NCBI RefSeq assembly: GCF_902729435.1 | Contig: NZ_LR746522.1 | Coordinates: forward strand, 72,684-136,683 | DNA length: 64,000 nucleotides | Direction: 5' to 3' | DNA from: Magnetospirillum sp. UT-4 | GTDB lineage: Bacteria > Pseudomonadota > Alphaproteobacteria > Rhodospirillales > Magnetospirillaceae | Shown: positions 1 through 9,737 of the stretch, one piece after another | How the letters are laid out: each line of letters starts with the position of its first letter | Position numbering within the stretch: the first letter of the stretch is position 1 | Position numbers and translations under genes: made by a program | Notes under the pieces: generated by a model | Database searches by the model: none | The model's input: only the letters and a program-made list of their open reading frames with translations | What the model was told of the DNA's origin: nothing

Positions 1-825
1 CCGGAAGCGGAATGGGCGGTGCGCAGCGACCGCGGCCTGACCATGGCCGCCGAACCGCCGCCCGGCACCCGCCTGACCGCCGGCGAATGGTGGCCCCAGG
101 ACTATGCCGGGCCGCCGCTGGCCTCGGTGGATGCCAACATCGCCAAGGGCTTCGGGCTGAAGCTGGGCGACACCTTGGGCATCAGCGTGCTGGGCCGCGA
201 AGTGACGGTGAAGGTGGCCTCGTTCCGCGAGATCGAGTGGTCCAGCCTCAACATGAACTTCACCTTCATCCTGTCGCCGGGCGCCCTGGCCGGGGCGCCC
301 CATACCTGGATCGCCACCGTCCACGCGCCGGCCGCCGAGGAAGCGGCGGTGGAGCGGGCGGTCACCGACGCCCTGCCCAACGTCTCGGCCATCCGGGTCA
401 AGGAGGCGCTGGAAAGCGTGCGCGCCATGATCGCCAATGCCGATCTGGCGGTGCGCCTGGCGGCGGCGGTGACCCTGGCGGCAGGGGCGCTGGTGCTGGC
501 CGGGGCGGTGATGGCCGGCCATGCGCGGCGCGTGCGCGACGCGGTGATCCTGAAGGTGCTGGGGGCTACCAGCGGCGATCTGTGGAAGGCCTGGGCGGCC
601 GAGTTCGGCATCGTCGGCATCATCACCGGCATCGGCGCCGGACTGGTCGGGACCCTTGCCGCCTGGGCGGTGCTGGTCAAGGTGATGCGCGCCGACTGGG
701 CCTTCCTGCCCGACATCGCGGCGGCCACCGCCACCGTCGCCACCCTGGCCGCCCTGCTGGCCGGCTTCGCCGGCACCTGGACCGCCATGCGCGCCAAGGC
801 GGCGTCGTATCTGCGGTCCGAATGA
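1..825 (+). CDS. ABC transporter permease, FtsX/MacB type (C-terminal part)
   Basis: The frame is open from the first base, so the start lies outside the window and only the last 274 residues are visible. They show a soluble, extracytoplasmic-looking stretch followed by three hydrophobic helices in the last 130 or so residues, separated by short charged loops (for example HARRVRD). This is the usual C-terminal layout of the FtsX-like (DUF214) permease domain, which works with an ATPase partner in lipoprotein release, peptide export or cell-envelope signalling. Two long candidate frames overlap here; this one is chosen because it has the membrane segments and a natural stop followed by a gene spacer. 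The partner ATPase must lie upstream of the window. The substrate cannot be deduced. Confidence 0.8.
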   Translation, partial: PEAEWAVRSDRGLTMAAEPPPGTRLTAGEWWPQDYAGPPLASVDANIAKGFGLKLGDTLGISVLGREVTVKVASFREIEWSSLNMNFTFILSPGALAGAPHTWIATVHAPAAEEAAVERAVTDALPNVSAIRVKEALESVRAMIANADLAVRLAAAVTLAAGALVLAGAVMAGHARRVRDAVILKVLGATSGDLWKAWAAEFGIVGIITGIGAGLVGTLAAWAVLVKVMRADWAFLPDIAAATATVATLAALLAGFAGTWTAMRAKAASYLRSE

Positions 826-903
826 ATCCTCATCGCTTGATTCCGGGATGGACTGCGCCATATTGGGGTTGCCCGATTGCAACCCGAGCCTGAGGTATCG
901 ACA

Positions 904-1626
904 ATGGCCTTCGGAACCGACCGCAAATACATGACCCGCACGCAGTCCGAGGCGGCCGAGATCGACGTCGGCCTGCGCCAGTACATGCTGCGGGTGTACA
1001 ATTACATGGCCTCCGGCCTGGCCCTGACCGGCATCGTGGCGATGCTGGTGGCCTCCAACGAGACCATGACCCAGCTGATCTTCGGCACCCCGCTGAAATG
1101 GGTGGTGATGCTGGCCCCGCTGGGCTTCGTCTTCTTCATGAGCTTCAAGATCGAGACCATGAAGGCCAGCACGGCGCAGACGCTGTTCTGGGTCTTCGCC
1201 GCCCTGATGGGCGCGTCGCTGGCCTCGGTGTTCCTGGTGTTCACCGGTGAATCGGTGGCCCGCACCTTCTTCATCACGGCGGCCGCCTTCGCCGGCCTGA
1301 GCCTGTGGGGCTACACCACCAAGAAGAACCTGTCGGCCTTCGGCACCTTCCTGGTCATGGGCCTGATCGGCCTGATGATCGCCATGGTGGTCAACATCTT
1401 CCTGCAGAGCGCCATGATGCAGTTCGTCATCTCGGCCGCCGGCGTGCTGATCTTCGCCGGCCTGACCGCCTATGACACCCAGCGCATCAAGGAGATGTAC
1501 TGGCACCTGGACGGCGGCGAGGTGGCGGTGAAGAAGGCGGTGATGGGGGCGCTGACCCTCTACCTCGACTTCATCAACCTGTTCACGTTCCTGCTGCAGT
1601 TCCTGGGCGTGCGCCGCGACGAATAG
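904..1626 (+). CDS. Bax inhibitor-1/YccA family membrane protein
   Basis: A 240-residue protein with about seven closely spaced hydrophobic helices after a polar N-terminus of roughly 30 residues. The pattern, the N-terminal LRVYNYM region and the C-terminal acidic/basic tail (FINLFTFLLQFLG) fit the BI-1 (TMBIM) family, pH-sensitive calcium-leak channels or stress membrane proteins in bacteria. The ATG at 904 is preferred over an upstream TTG at 877 because GAGG sits at 892-895, eight bases before it. A strong terminator follows at 1640-1664, so the gene appears monocistronic. Physiological role in this organism is unknown. Confidence 0.88.
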   Translation: MAFGTDRKYMTRTQSEAAEIDVGLRQYMLRVYNYMASGLALTGIVAMLVASNETMTQLIFGTPLKWVVMLAPLGFVFFMSFKIETMKASTAQTLFWVFAALMGASLASVFLVFTGESVARTFFITAAAFAGLSLWGYTTKKNLSAFGTFLVMGLIGLMIAMVVNIFLQSAMMQFVISAAGVLIFAGLTAYDTQRIKEMYWHLDGGEVAVKKAVMGALTLYLDFINLFTFLLQFLGVRRDE

Positions 1627-1639
1627 GCGGCACCACGGC

Positions 1640-1664
1640 AAAGCCCCCGGCAACGGGGGCTTTT
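1640..1664 (+). terminator. Rho-independent terminator of the BI-1 gene
   Basis: A perfect 10-base-pair stem (1640-1649 with 1654-1663), GCAA tetraloop and a T-rich tail ending around 1670, fourteen bases after the BI-1 stop. Confidence 0.85.
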
Positions 1665-1686
1665 CTTGTTCCGCGACGAGGCAACG

Positions 1687-1717
1687 AAAAAGGCCCGGGG
1701 ATCGCCCCGGGCCTTTT
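1687..1717 (-). terminator. rpmB: Terminator of rpmB (possibly bidirectional)
   Basis: A 13-base-pair stem (1688-1700 with 1705-1717) around an ATCG loop. It has A-runs on the left and T-runs on the right, so it can stop transcription from both rpmB and the convergent BI-1 gene. Confidence 0.8.
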
Positions 1718-1743
1718 GGTATTCGGTTCCGCTGCAGCCGGCG

Positions 1744-2043
1744 TCAGGCGGTCGCCTGCTTGTTGGCCAGGGCCTTCTGGACGCGGCGCTTCACGCGGCG
1801 GGCCTCGACCGGCAGCTTGGAATCGTTGGTGGTCATCAGGAAGCTGTCGAGGCCGCCATTGTGCTCGATGGTCTTGAGCCCGTGGGTCGAGACCCGGATG
1901 CGCACCATCTCGCCCAGCGCGTCGGACAGCAGCGAGGTGTCCTGCAGGTTGGGCAGGAAGCGCCGCCGGGTCTTGTTGTTGGCGTGGCTGACGTTGTTCC
2001 CGGTCTGAACGCCCTTGCCGGTGATGCTGCAACGACGGGCCAT
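1744..2043 (-). CDS. rpmB: 50S ribosomal protein L28
   Basis: A 99-residue basic protein starting [10 protein letters not shown] with the bL28 hallmark [17 protein letters not shown] and the central FLPNLQ segment. It is a structural protein of the large ribosomal subunit. The length suits the alphaproteobacterial form, which is longer than the 78-residue E. coli protein because of a lysine/arginine-rich tail. A GAGG ribosome binding site stands just upstream of the ATG. It lies alone between its terminator and the CheZ-like gene; rpmG is not next to it. Confidence 0.97.
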   Translation of the reverse strand: MARRCSITGKGVQTGNNVSHANNKTRRRFLPNLQDTSLLSDALGEMVRIRVSTHGLKTIEHNGGLDSFLMTTNDSKLPVEARRVKRRVQKALANKQATA

Positions 2044-2166
2044 GGCTCGAATTCCTCTCGTTTTCCTCGATCAGCGGCGCCCATGCGCCGAAACGGTCTC
2101 CGCCGGGGCTTGCCCGGGGAAGCCGCGTTTTTAAGGGCCTGCCCGGCCCGCGTCAAGCGGATTCCG

Positions 2167-2733
2167 TCAGCCGAACAGCTTGTCGATGTCGTCCTGGCCC
2201 AGCATGGCGTCGACCTCGGCCTGGGTCACCCCCTTGCCGGTCAGCTGCGGCCCGTGCAGCAGCTTCTTGTCGGGGTCGGTATCTTCCTTGATCTCCACCA
2301 CCACCTTGGTCAGCTCGTCCCTGCCCCAGGTGATGATGATGGAGTTGATGCGCTCCTCGACGAACTTCATGGAGTTGACCACCTTGGTCACCCGCTGGCC
2401 GGTGATGTCCTGGAACGAGCAGGCTTCGAACACCATGTTCACCTTGTCGGTGACGCCGTCGAACACGGCCTTCAGCTTGGGGTCGTCGGTGGCGGCGCGG
2501 GCATCGTTCATCAGCGTATCGATGCCCTCGACGCTTTCCATGATGGTGTTGGTGGCCTTTTCGGTGGCGCTGACGATCTCGTCGAGTTCGTCGGACATGC
2601 TGCCGAAATGGTCGGGCGCGCCCGGGGGGTTGAGTGACGCCAGTTCCTTGCGGATTTTCTGGAGATGGCCGAACAGCCCGACCAGCTCTTTTTTCAGGGT
2701 AAGGATTTCCTGGACCGAGGGCTCGTGGGTCAT
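2167..2733 (-). CDS. cheZ: CheZ-like CheY-P phosphatase
   Basis: A 188-residue, mostly helical protein. Residues 107-113 read FQDITGQ, the CheZ catalytic signature in which Asp109 and Gln113 correspond to the essential Asp and Gln of E. coli CheZ. The C-terminal 20 residues (AEVDAMLGQDDIDKLFG) look like the amphipathic CheY-binding tail of CheZ, separated by a linker. It probably dephosphorylates a CheY-type response regulator in motility or chemotaxis. The ATG at 2733 has AGGAA at the right distance. No other chemotaxis gene is in the window, so it is an orphan. It is shorter than enterobacterial CheZ (about 214 residues), as is common in alphaproteobacteria. Confidence 0.82.
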   Translation of the reverse strand: MTHEPSVQEILTLKKELVGLFGHLQKIRKELASLNPPGAPDHFGSMSDELDEIVSATEKATNTIMESVEGIDTLMNDARAATDDPKLKAVFDGVTDKVNMVFEACSFQDITGQRVTKVVNSMKFVEERINSIIITWGRDELTKVVVEIKEDTDPDKKLLHGPQLTGKGVTQAEVDAMLGQDDIDKLFG

Positions 2734-2830
2734 GCAAAATTCCTGGACACTTGGCGGTCGAACCGTGCCGCAGAGCATACTCCGACATTTGCGCCGCCGC
2801 CAAGCGGTCCGGAGGGATGTGATGGATTGA

Positions 2831-3826
2831 TCACGACGCCCCGCCCGCCCGCTCGCGAAAGACCGCCGCCAGGCGGCGCGCGGCGGCCCCGGGGGCCATC
2901 TCGCCGGCGCTGACGGCGCGCTCCAGCTCGGGCAGCAGCAGCGCCACCCGGGAATCGTCGCGCAGGGCCTGCAACAGGGTTTCCGACACCTCGTTCCACA
3001 TCCAGGCATGGGCCTGGGCGGCGCGGCGGGCGGCGAAGCGGCCGGCCTCCTGCATGGCCGCCTGGTAGTCGCCGACGGTGCGCCACACCTCGGCCACGCC
3101 GTCGCGCATGAGCGCCGAGCAGGTCAGCACCGGGACCGTCCAGCGGCCGGCCGGCGGCGCCAGCAAATGCAGCGCGGCGCGGTAGTCGCGGGCCGCCCGC
3201 TGCGCCGCCGCGGCAAGGTCGCCGTCGGCCTTGTTGACCACGACGGCGTCGGCCAGCTCGACGATGCCCTTCTTGAGCCCCTGCAGCTCGTCGCCGCCGC
3301 CGGGGACCAGCAGCAGCAGGAACATGTCGACCATATCGGCCACTGCGGTTTCGCTCTGGCCGACGCCCACCGTCTCGACCACCACCACGTCGAAGCCGGC
3401 CGCCTCGCACACCAGCATGGCCTCGCGGGTCCGGCGCGCCACGCCGCCCAGGGTGCAGCCCGAGGGGCTGGGGCGGATGAAGGCGCGCTGGTCGCGGGAC
3501 AGTTCCTCCATGCGGGTCTTGTCGCCCAGGATCGAGCCGCCCGAGCGCGGGCTGGAGGGGTCCACCGCCAGCACCGCCAGGCGGTGGCCCTGGCCGACCA
3601 CATGCAGGCCGAAGGCCTCGATGAAGGTGGACTTGCCGGCCCCCGGCACGCCGGTGATGCCGACCCGCACCGAGCGCCCGGAATGGGGCAGCAGGTCGTG
3701 CAGCAGCGCCTCGGCCGCCGGGCGGTGGTCGGGCCGGGTCGATTCGATCAGGGTGATGGCGCGGGCCAGGGCGCGGCGCTCGCCCGCCAGCACGCCGGCC
3801 GCCAGGGCCTTGGCATCGGGGATCAC
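2831..3826 (-). CDS. meaB: Methylmalonyl-CoA mutase-associated GTPase MeaB
   Basis: A 331-residue G3E-family GTPase: Walker A GVPGAGKS at 59-66, switch region ETVGVGQSE near 151-159 and guanine-specificity motif NKAD at 198-201. MeaB/ArgK proteins load and protect the adenosylcobalamin cofactor of methylmalonyl-CoA mutase, linking propionyl-CoA and ethylmalonyl-CoA metabolism to the TCA cycle. The GTG at 3826 is chosen because it overlaps the stop of the preceding 110-residue gene in the sequence GTGA, which implies translational coupling. The mutase itself is not in the window. Length matches the family. Confidence 0.93.
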   Translation of the reverse strand: MIPDAKALAAGVLAGERRALARAITLIESTRPDHRPAAEALLHDLLPHSGRSVRVGITGVPGAGKSTFIEAFGLHVVGQGHRLAVLAVDPSSPRSGGSILGDKTRMEELSRDQRAFIRPSPSGCTLGGVARRTREAMLVCEAAGFDVVVVETVGVGQSETAVADMVDMFLLLLVPGGGDELQGLKKGIVELADAVVVNKADGDLAAAAQRAARDYRAALHLLAPPAGRWTVPVLTCSALMRDGVAEVWRTVGDYQAAMQEAGRFAARRAAQAHAWMWNEVSETLLQALRDDSRVALLLPELERAVSAGEMAPGAAARRLAAVFRERAGGAS

Positions 3827-4155
3827 GTGCGGCCGCCCCCGCCGCTGCCGCCGCGCATCAGCGTGGTGATGGCCATGGCCACCAGCTTGGCCCGGCTTTC
3901 GTCGTCCAGCGCGTCGAGGATCTGGCGCTGGGCGCGGTGCACCGCCATGGCGTTCTTCAGCAGGGCCTGACGCTCGGGGGTGGCGAATTCCTTGATTTGG
4001 GCGTTGCCGCGTTCGATGGCCGCCTGCCGCGCGCCTTCGGGGGGAGAGGCGCTCTTGGCCGCCGCCACCGCCCTGGCCGGCGCCAGCCTGGCGGCGCGGC
4101 GGTCGATGGCCTCCTGGGCCTGACGGTCGAACATGTCCTTGAGGAATCCGAACAT
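3823..4155 (-). CDS. Small protein of unknown function coupled to meaB
   Basis: A 110-residue protein, not recognised. It opens MFGFLKDMFDRQAQEAIDRR, has an alanine- and arginine-rich middle and a predicted helical region (about residues 50-95, with RQALLKNAMAVHRAQRQIL), and ends in a Gly/Ser-rich tail. There is no signal peptide or membrane segment. Its stop overlaps the meaB start by GTGA, so the two are probably made together, and a link to MeaB or mutase chaperoning is conceivable but unproven. Codon use is like that of its neighbours. Confidence 0.7.
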   Translation of the reverse strand: MFGFLKDMFDRQAQEAIDRRAARLAPARAVAAAKSASPPEGARQAAIERGNAQIKEFATPERQALLKNAMAVHRAQRQILDALDDESRAKLVAMAITTLMRGGSGGGGRT

Positions 4156-4203
4156 GGGGGAATGGTAATCCCTCGGCCGGCGGGTTTCCAGCCCCAGGGA
4201 AGG

Positions 4204-4749
4204 CTACGGCGCCGATGGCTTCAGGTGCGCCACCACCCATTTGACGCCCTCGACATCGCCGGCATCGGCCTTCATGGACTCGGCATCCTCGCGCCGGGCG
4301 ACGCCGCCCAGCAGGAAGGCGATTCCGTTCACCACCCGCACCACGGTGCCGGCCTTGCCTTCCAGCCCGAGCTGGCGGCGCACCGCCTCCTCGCGCGCCG
4401 GATCGGGGCGATAGGAGTCGAGCCGGCTTTCCTCGGCCAGCACCACCTCGTTCAGCACTTCGGCGGCGCCCTCGACGGCGCGGGCCGCCTGTTCGGCGCG
4501 GCGGCGCTGCTCGGGCTTGACCACCGCCCCCAGCAGCAGCACGCGGCCGCCCCACACCTCGGCGGTGACGGCGCGGAAGGCGGCGCGGTCCAGCTCGGCG
4601 ATGCGGCGGAGCACAGTGGCGCGGACGACATCATCGCGATTGGAGACGGCGCGCGGGCGCTCGACCGGCACCGGCGGCGGCGGCGCGGCCGGACCGGCGG
4701 TCTCGCAGGCGGTGGCCAGCAGCGCCAGCAGCAGGATGGATGCCCTCAT
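4204..4749 (-). CDS. BON-domain lipoprotein
   Basis: A 181-residue precursor with a hydrophobic signal (MRASILLLALLATAC) whose Cys15 is a likely lipidation site, although the -3 position is Ala rather than the usual Leu. After a proline-rich linker come two tandem BON-like repeats (about 45-110 and 115-180), each with the alternating beta/alpha pattern and a conserved Gly-Val centre (GGRVLLLGAV; VVNGIAFLLGGV). OsmY and DolP have the same layout and guard outer-membrane integrity. Its ATG overlaps the stop of the TVP38-like gene by ATGA, which ties it to that envelope operon. Confidence 0.85.
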   Translation of the reverse strand: MRASILLLALLATACETAGPAAPPPPVPVERPRAVSNRDDVVRATVLRRIAELDRAAFRAVTAEVWGGRVLLLGAVVKPEQRRRAEQAARAVEGAAEVLNEVVLAEESRLDSYRPDPAREEAVRRQLGLEGKAGTVVRVVNGIAFLLGGVARREDAESMKADAGDVEGVKWVVAHLKPSAP

Positions 4750-5474
4750 GGCCCGCCCTCTCCCGGCCCGCCCTCGTCGTCACGGTCCTGGCGGTAGCGC
4801 CGCCACAGCCACAGGCCCAGCACGGTGGAGGCGACGAACAGGGCCACCGACAGCCCGGTGGTGACCACCGGCTTCAGCTCGATGCCGCCGCCCAGCAGGG
4901 CGAACACCACCGTCTGCGGCAGGTAGCCGATGGCCGAGCCGGCGAAGAACGGCAGCGGCCGCACCCCCGAGACGCCGGCCACCAGGTTGGTGGTCAGATT
5001 GTGGGTGAACGGGGCCAGGCGCAGCACCAGGGCCATGCCCAGGGTGTTGCCGGCCAGGAAGGAATCCAGCTTGCGCACCCGGTCAGGGAACTTGCGGGCC
5101 AGGAACGAGCGGCCCATGAAGCGGGCGTAGTGGAAGACGCCGACGGCGCCGATCACCGTCGCCAGCAGGGCCAGCAGGGCGCCGGTGACGAAACCGAAGG
5201 CATAGCCGGCCAGGAACGACACCACCTGGCGCGGCAGGCCGACGGCGGTGAACAGGGCGCCGACCAGCACGAACAGCGCCTCGCCGGTCACGCCCTGGCC
5301 GCGCACGTGCTGGTCGATCCAGCCTTCCTCCAGCAGGTGCTTCAGCCCCATGCCCTCGAACAGCAGGCCGATGGCCGCCAGGGTCAGGATCAGGACGATG
5401 CCGCGCACCAGCACGCGCGGGCGCCACAGGCTGGAGCGGTCGGGGCCAGGTTGGTCGGCGGGCGACGCGGTCAC
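4746..5474 (-). CDS. TVP38/TMEM64 (DedA-superfamily) membrane protein
   Basis: A 242-residue integral membrane protein with about six hydrophobic segments. It contains the SNARE-associated core: VGLPRQVVSFLAGYAFG, the loop FARKFPDR-like ARKFPDRVRKLD, and the late RLAPFTHNLTTNLVAGVSGV motif. Relatives are proposed undecaprenyl-phosphate or phospholipid scramblases. The start is the GTG at 5474, which overlaps the glycosyltransferase stop as GTGA; the longer frame upstream is a shadow of the glycosyltransferase. Coupling to a polyprenyl-type glycosyltransferase is consistent with lipid-carrier recycling. Confidence 0.85.
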   Translation of the reverse strand: MTASPADQPGPDRSSLWRPRVLVRGIVLILTLAAIGLLFEGMGLKHLLEEGWIDQHVRGQGVTGEALFVLVGALFTAVGLPRQVVSFLAGYAFGFVTGALLALLATVIGAVGVFHYARFMGRSFLARKFPDRVRKLDSFLAGNTLGMALVLRLAPFTHNLTTNLVAGVSGVRPLPFFAGSAIGYLPQTVVFALLGGGIELKPVVTTGLSVALFVASTVLGLWLWRRYRQDRDDEGGPGEGGP

Positions 5475-6211
5475 TTGGCCGGCTCGACCACCGGATTGCG
5501 CGAGCGCCGCATCAGCCACATCACCCCCAAGAGGTCGGGAACACCGACCAGGGCGCGGCGCAGGTTGCTGTAGTTGGAGCGGCCGGTCCCGCGCGGGCGG
5601 TGGTTGACCTTGACCGAGACCACGGCGCCGCCGGCCCGGATGGTCAGGGCGGGCAGGTAGCGATGCATGTGGTCGAAGCGCGGGAAATCCAGGAACAGGT
5701 CGCGCGGGAACAGCTTGGAGCCGCAGCCGGTGTCGGGGGTGGCGTCCTTCAACGCCCAGGCGCGGATGGCGTTGGCCGCCTTGGACGCCCACCGCTTCGA
5801 GGCGGTGTCCTTGCGGTTGGCGCGCCAGCCGGCGATCAGCAGCTTGGCCCTCTCCTCCACCGGCGCCTGGCGCCAGCGCGCCAGCATGTTGGGGATGTCG
5901 GCCGGGTCGTTCTGGCCGTCGCCGTCCAGCATGGCGATCAGCGGCGCCCGGGCCGCCTTCACCGCGGTGGCGATGGCCTGGCTCTGGCCGCAGGAGAAGC
6001 GGTGCCGCAGCACGCGCAGGCGGGGGAAGCGCAGCCGCGCCTCGGCCAGCACCATGGGGGTGGCGTCGTCGGAGCCGTCATCGACGTAGATCACCTCGAA
6101 CTCGGCCTTGCCGTCGAGGGCGGCGTGGATCTCGTCCAGCAGGGGCACGATGTTGCCGGCCTCGTTCTTGACCGGAACGACGACGGCGAGTTCGGGGGCG
6201 GCGGTGGACAT
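5471..6211 (-). CDS. Family 2 glycosyltransferase (polyprenyl-phosphate sugar synthase-like)
   Basis: A 246-residue GT-A fold enzyme: VVVPVKNEAGNI at the N-terminus, YVDDGSDDATP near 41-51, and the metal-binding DGDGQNDP near 95-102. The acceptor region has HMHRYLPAL and NHRPRGTGRSNY, typical of dolichol-phosphate-mannose-synthase and ArnC-like enzymes. No C-terminal membrane helices are present, so it is the short soluble form. It likely transfers a nucleotide sugar to a polyprenyl phosphate at the inner face of the cytoplasmic membrane. It leads the coupled run with the TVP38 protein and the BON lipoprotein. Confidence 0.88.
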   Translation of the reverse strand: MSTAAPELAVVVPVKNEAGNIVPLLDEIHAALDGKAEFEVIYVDDGSDDATPMVLAEARLRFPRLRVLRHRFSCGQSQAIATAVKAARAPLIAMLDGDGQNDPADIPNMLARWRQAPVEERAKLLIAGWRANRKDTASKRWASKAANAIRAWALKDATPDTGCGSKLFPRDLFLDFPRFDHMHRYLPALTIRAGGAVVSVKVNHRPRGTGRSNYSNLRRALVGVPDLLGVMWLMRRSRNPVVEPAK

Positions 6212-6275
6212 CGGGCGGGAACCTGCGCGGACAAGACGGCCTATTTACACCCTCGGGGGGCGGCGGGGGAAGACG

Positions 6276-7229
6276 TCAGCCCAGCCCGGCGCGGCCCATG
6301 TCGAGGAACTTCTCGCGCCGCCGCGCCCGCAGCACGCCGCCCTCGACCCCGCCCATCGCCGTGAGCGCGCCGTCGATGGCGGTGGCCAGGGTCCGCATGG
6401 TGAGGTCGGGGTTGCGGTGGGCGCCGCCCAGCGGTTCGGGCACCACCTCGTCGATGATTCCCAGCTTCAGCAGGTCCTGGGCGGTCAGCTTCAGCGCCTC
6501 GGCGGCGTCCTGGGCATTCTCGCCCGACCGCCACAGGATCGAGGCGCAACCCTCGGGGCTGATCACCGAATAGATGGAATGCTCGAGCATCAGGATGGAA
6601 TTGGCGGCGGCCAGCGCGATGGCGCCGCCCGAGCCGCCCTCGCCGATGACCACCGACACCAGCGGCACGCGCACGTCCAGGCAGGTCTCGATGGAACGCG
6701 CGATGGCCTCGGCCTGGCCGCGCTCCTCGGCATCGACGCCGGGATAGGCGCCGGCGGTGTCGACCAGGGTGATGACCGGGACCTGGAAATGGTCGGCCAT
6801 TTCCATCAGGCGGCGCGCCTTGCGGTAGCCCTCGGGCTTGGCCATGCCGAAATTGTGCTTCAGGCGGCTTTCGGTGTCGCGGCCCTTTTCCTGGCCCAGC
6901 ACCATCACCGAATGGCCGCGGAAACGGCCCAGGCCGCCGATGATGGCCTTGTCCTCGCCGAAGCAGCGGTCGCCGGCCAGCGGCGTGAAGTCCTCGAACA
7001 GCGCGCCGATGTAATCCAGTGCGTGCGGGCGGTCGGGGTGGCGGGCGACCTGGGTCTTCTGCCACGGGGTGAGCTTGCCGTAGGTCGCGCGCATGAGCTT
7101 GTCGACCTTGGCCTGCAGCCGGCCGACCTCGTCGGCGATGTTGACATCACCACCGTCGGCGAGATGACGCAGTTCCTCGATCTTGCCTTCGAGCTCTGCG
7201 ATCGGCTTTTCGAATTCCAGGATATGCAT
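6276..7229 (-). CDS. accA: Acetyl-CoA carboxylase carboxyltransferase subunit alpha
   Basis: A 317-residue protein, the usual AccA size. It begins [20 protein letters not shown], contains the carboxybiotin/CoA-binding region ([32 protein letters not shown]-type [12 protein letters not shown]) and ends in a helical tail. With AccD it moves the carboxyl group from biotin to acetyl-CoA, making malonyl-CoA for fatty acid synthesis. The ATG at 7229 is used rather than an upstream in-frame start that would add a non-conserved extension. Upstream lies a long palindromic repeat, so any promoter must be close to the gene. Confidence 0.96.
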   Translation of the reverse strand: MHILEFEKPIAELEGKIEELRHLADGGDVNIADEVGRLQAKVDKLMRATYGKLTPWQKTQVARHPDRPHALDYIGALFEDFTPLAGDRCFGEDKAIIGGLGRFRGHSVMVLGQEKGRDTESRLKHNFGMAKPEGYRKARRLMEMADHFQVPVITLVDTAGAYPGVDAEERGQAEAIARSIETCLDVRVPLVSVVIGEGGSGGAIALAAANSILMLEHSIYSVISPEGCASILWRSGENAQDAAEALKLTAQDLLKLGIIDEVVPEPLGGAHRNPDLTMRTLATAIDGALTAMGGVEGGVLRARRREKFLDMGRAGLG

Positions 7230-7289
7230 GGGGGCTTCATACCACAGCCGGCGGCCGGAGCAAGCGAAAGCGCGCGACGCCCCTGCCGT

Positions 7290-7712
7290 CATGGCCGGGC
7301 TTGACCCACGGCTGTCCGGTTTAATTTTCGGACTGCCTTCTGGAGCCTTTGGTGACGGCCGCGTCCAGGGTGATGTTGGCCGAAGCAGACAGATTACCCT
7401 CACCCGCCTGCGGGACCTTTGCGAAACTATGCCCGAGGACGCCCTCGTCGAGACGACCGCTGGCGCGGTCTCCTCAGGATGAGGGCTTTAATGATTTCAA
7501 CGTATTAAGCCTCATCCTGAGGAAGCCCGCAGGGCTGTCTCGAAGGATTAGGCGTCCCCGGCCCGGATTTCGCAAAGGTCCCGCAGGCGGGCGAGGGGGC
7601 ATTGGCCAGCCGAGAACTAAACCGGACAGCCGTGGGCTTGACCCGGCCATCCATGCGGCCACCGGCGGAGCGGTCGCCGTGGACCCCCGGGGCAGGCCCG
7701 GGGGTGACGGAG
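7290..7712. repeat. Nested palindromic repeat block between accA and phaB
   Basis: This fills almost all of the 491-base gap. Three inverted repeats are nested around one centre: outer arms 7305-7323 and 7618-7636 (19 bases, perfect), middle arms 7403-7426 and 7568-7591 (24 bases, perfect), and inner arms 7471-7491 and 7505-7523 (one extra G). The inner part carries the GAGAC...CCTCA repeat seen at three other places. The flanks carry the GGGCTTGACCC type also present near 25.65 kb. It holds no convincing gene. Confidence 0.85.
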
Positions 7713-7720
7713 TTTCAGGC

Positions 7721-8443
7721 TCAGTACATGTGCTGGCCGCCGTTGATGGACATGGTCGAGCCGGTGATGAAATCGGCCTTGTCGTCGATCAGGAACATCA
7801 CGCCGCGGGCGATGTCCTCGGCGCGGCCCAGGCGGCCCACCGGGATCTTGGCGATGATCTTCTCGAGCACCGCCGGCGGCACCGCGCGCACCATGTCGGT
7901 ATCGACATAGCCCGGGGCGATGGCGTTGACGGTGATGTTCTTGGCCGCGCCTTCCTGGGCCAGGGCCTTGGTGAAGCCGTGGATGCCCGACTTGGCGGCG
8001 GCGTAGTTGACCTGGCCGTACTGGCCGGCCTGGCCGTTGATGGAGCCGATGTTGACGATGCGGCCGAAGCCGCGCTCGCGCATGGACTCGATCACCAGCC
8101 GGGCCATGTTGAAGCAGCTGGTCAGGTTGGTGTGGATCACCTCTTCCCACATCTCGTAGGTCATGCGGTGCATGGTGGCGTCACGGGTGATGCCGGCATT
8201 GTTGACCAGGATCTCGACCGGACCCAGATCGTGGGTGATCTTGTGCACCGCCGCCTCGCACTCGGCGTAGTTCGAGACGTCCCAGCGATAGGTCGGGATG
8301 CCGGTCTCGTCGGTGAACAGGCGGGCCGCCTCGACATTGCCGAAATAATTGGCGGCCACCCGGTAGCCGTGCTCCTTCAGGGTGACGGAAATCTGGCGGC
8401 CGATGCCGCGGGTGCCACCGGTAACGACTGCTACACGCCCCAT
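7721..8443 (-). CDS. phaB: Acetoacetyl-CoA reductase
   Basis: A 240-residue short-chain dehydrogenase. The Rossmann motif TGGTRGIG is at 8-15, the NNAG motif is in the middle, and the catalytic Ser-Tyr-Lys reads as GSINGQAGQYGQVNYAAAKSG. PhaB reduces acetoacetyl-CoA to (R)-3-hydroxybutyryl-CoA with NADPH, the second step of PHB synthesis. The ATG at 8443 is preceded by AGGAG and excludes a 23-residue upstream extension. It is third in the order phaC, phaA, phaB. Confidence 0.95.
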   Translation of the reverse strand: MGRVAVVTGGTRGIGRQISVTLKEHGYRVAANYFGNVEAARLFTDETGIPTYRWDVSNYAECEAAVHKITHDLGPVEILVNNAGITRDATMHRMTYEMWEEVIHTNLTSCFNMARLVIESMRERGFGRIVNIGSINGQAGQYGQVNYAAAKSGIHGFTKALAQEGAAKNITVNAIAPGYVDTDMVRAVPPAVLEKIIAKIPVGRLGRAEDIARGVMFLIDDKADFITGSTMSINGGQHMY

Positions 8444-8564
8444 GGGATTCTCCTTTGATTGTGATTGGCCGGCCTTGTTTGTGCGCCGGCATTGTTTCCA
8501 CCCGAGCCACACCGGAGGAGCCGCCGGGCGGGCGGGCGGCTCCTCCGAACAGTGAGTTATCCTA

Positions 8565-9733
<1,169 letters not shown>

Positions 9734-9737
<4 letters not shown>

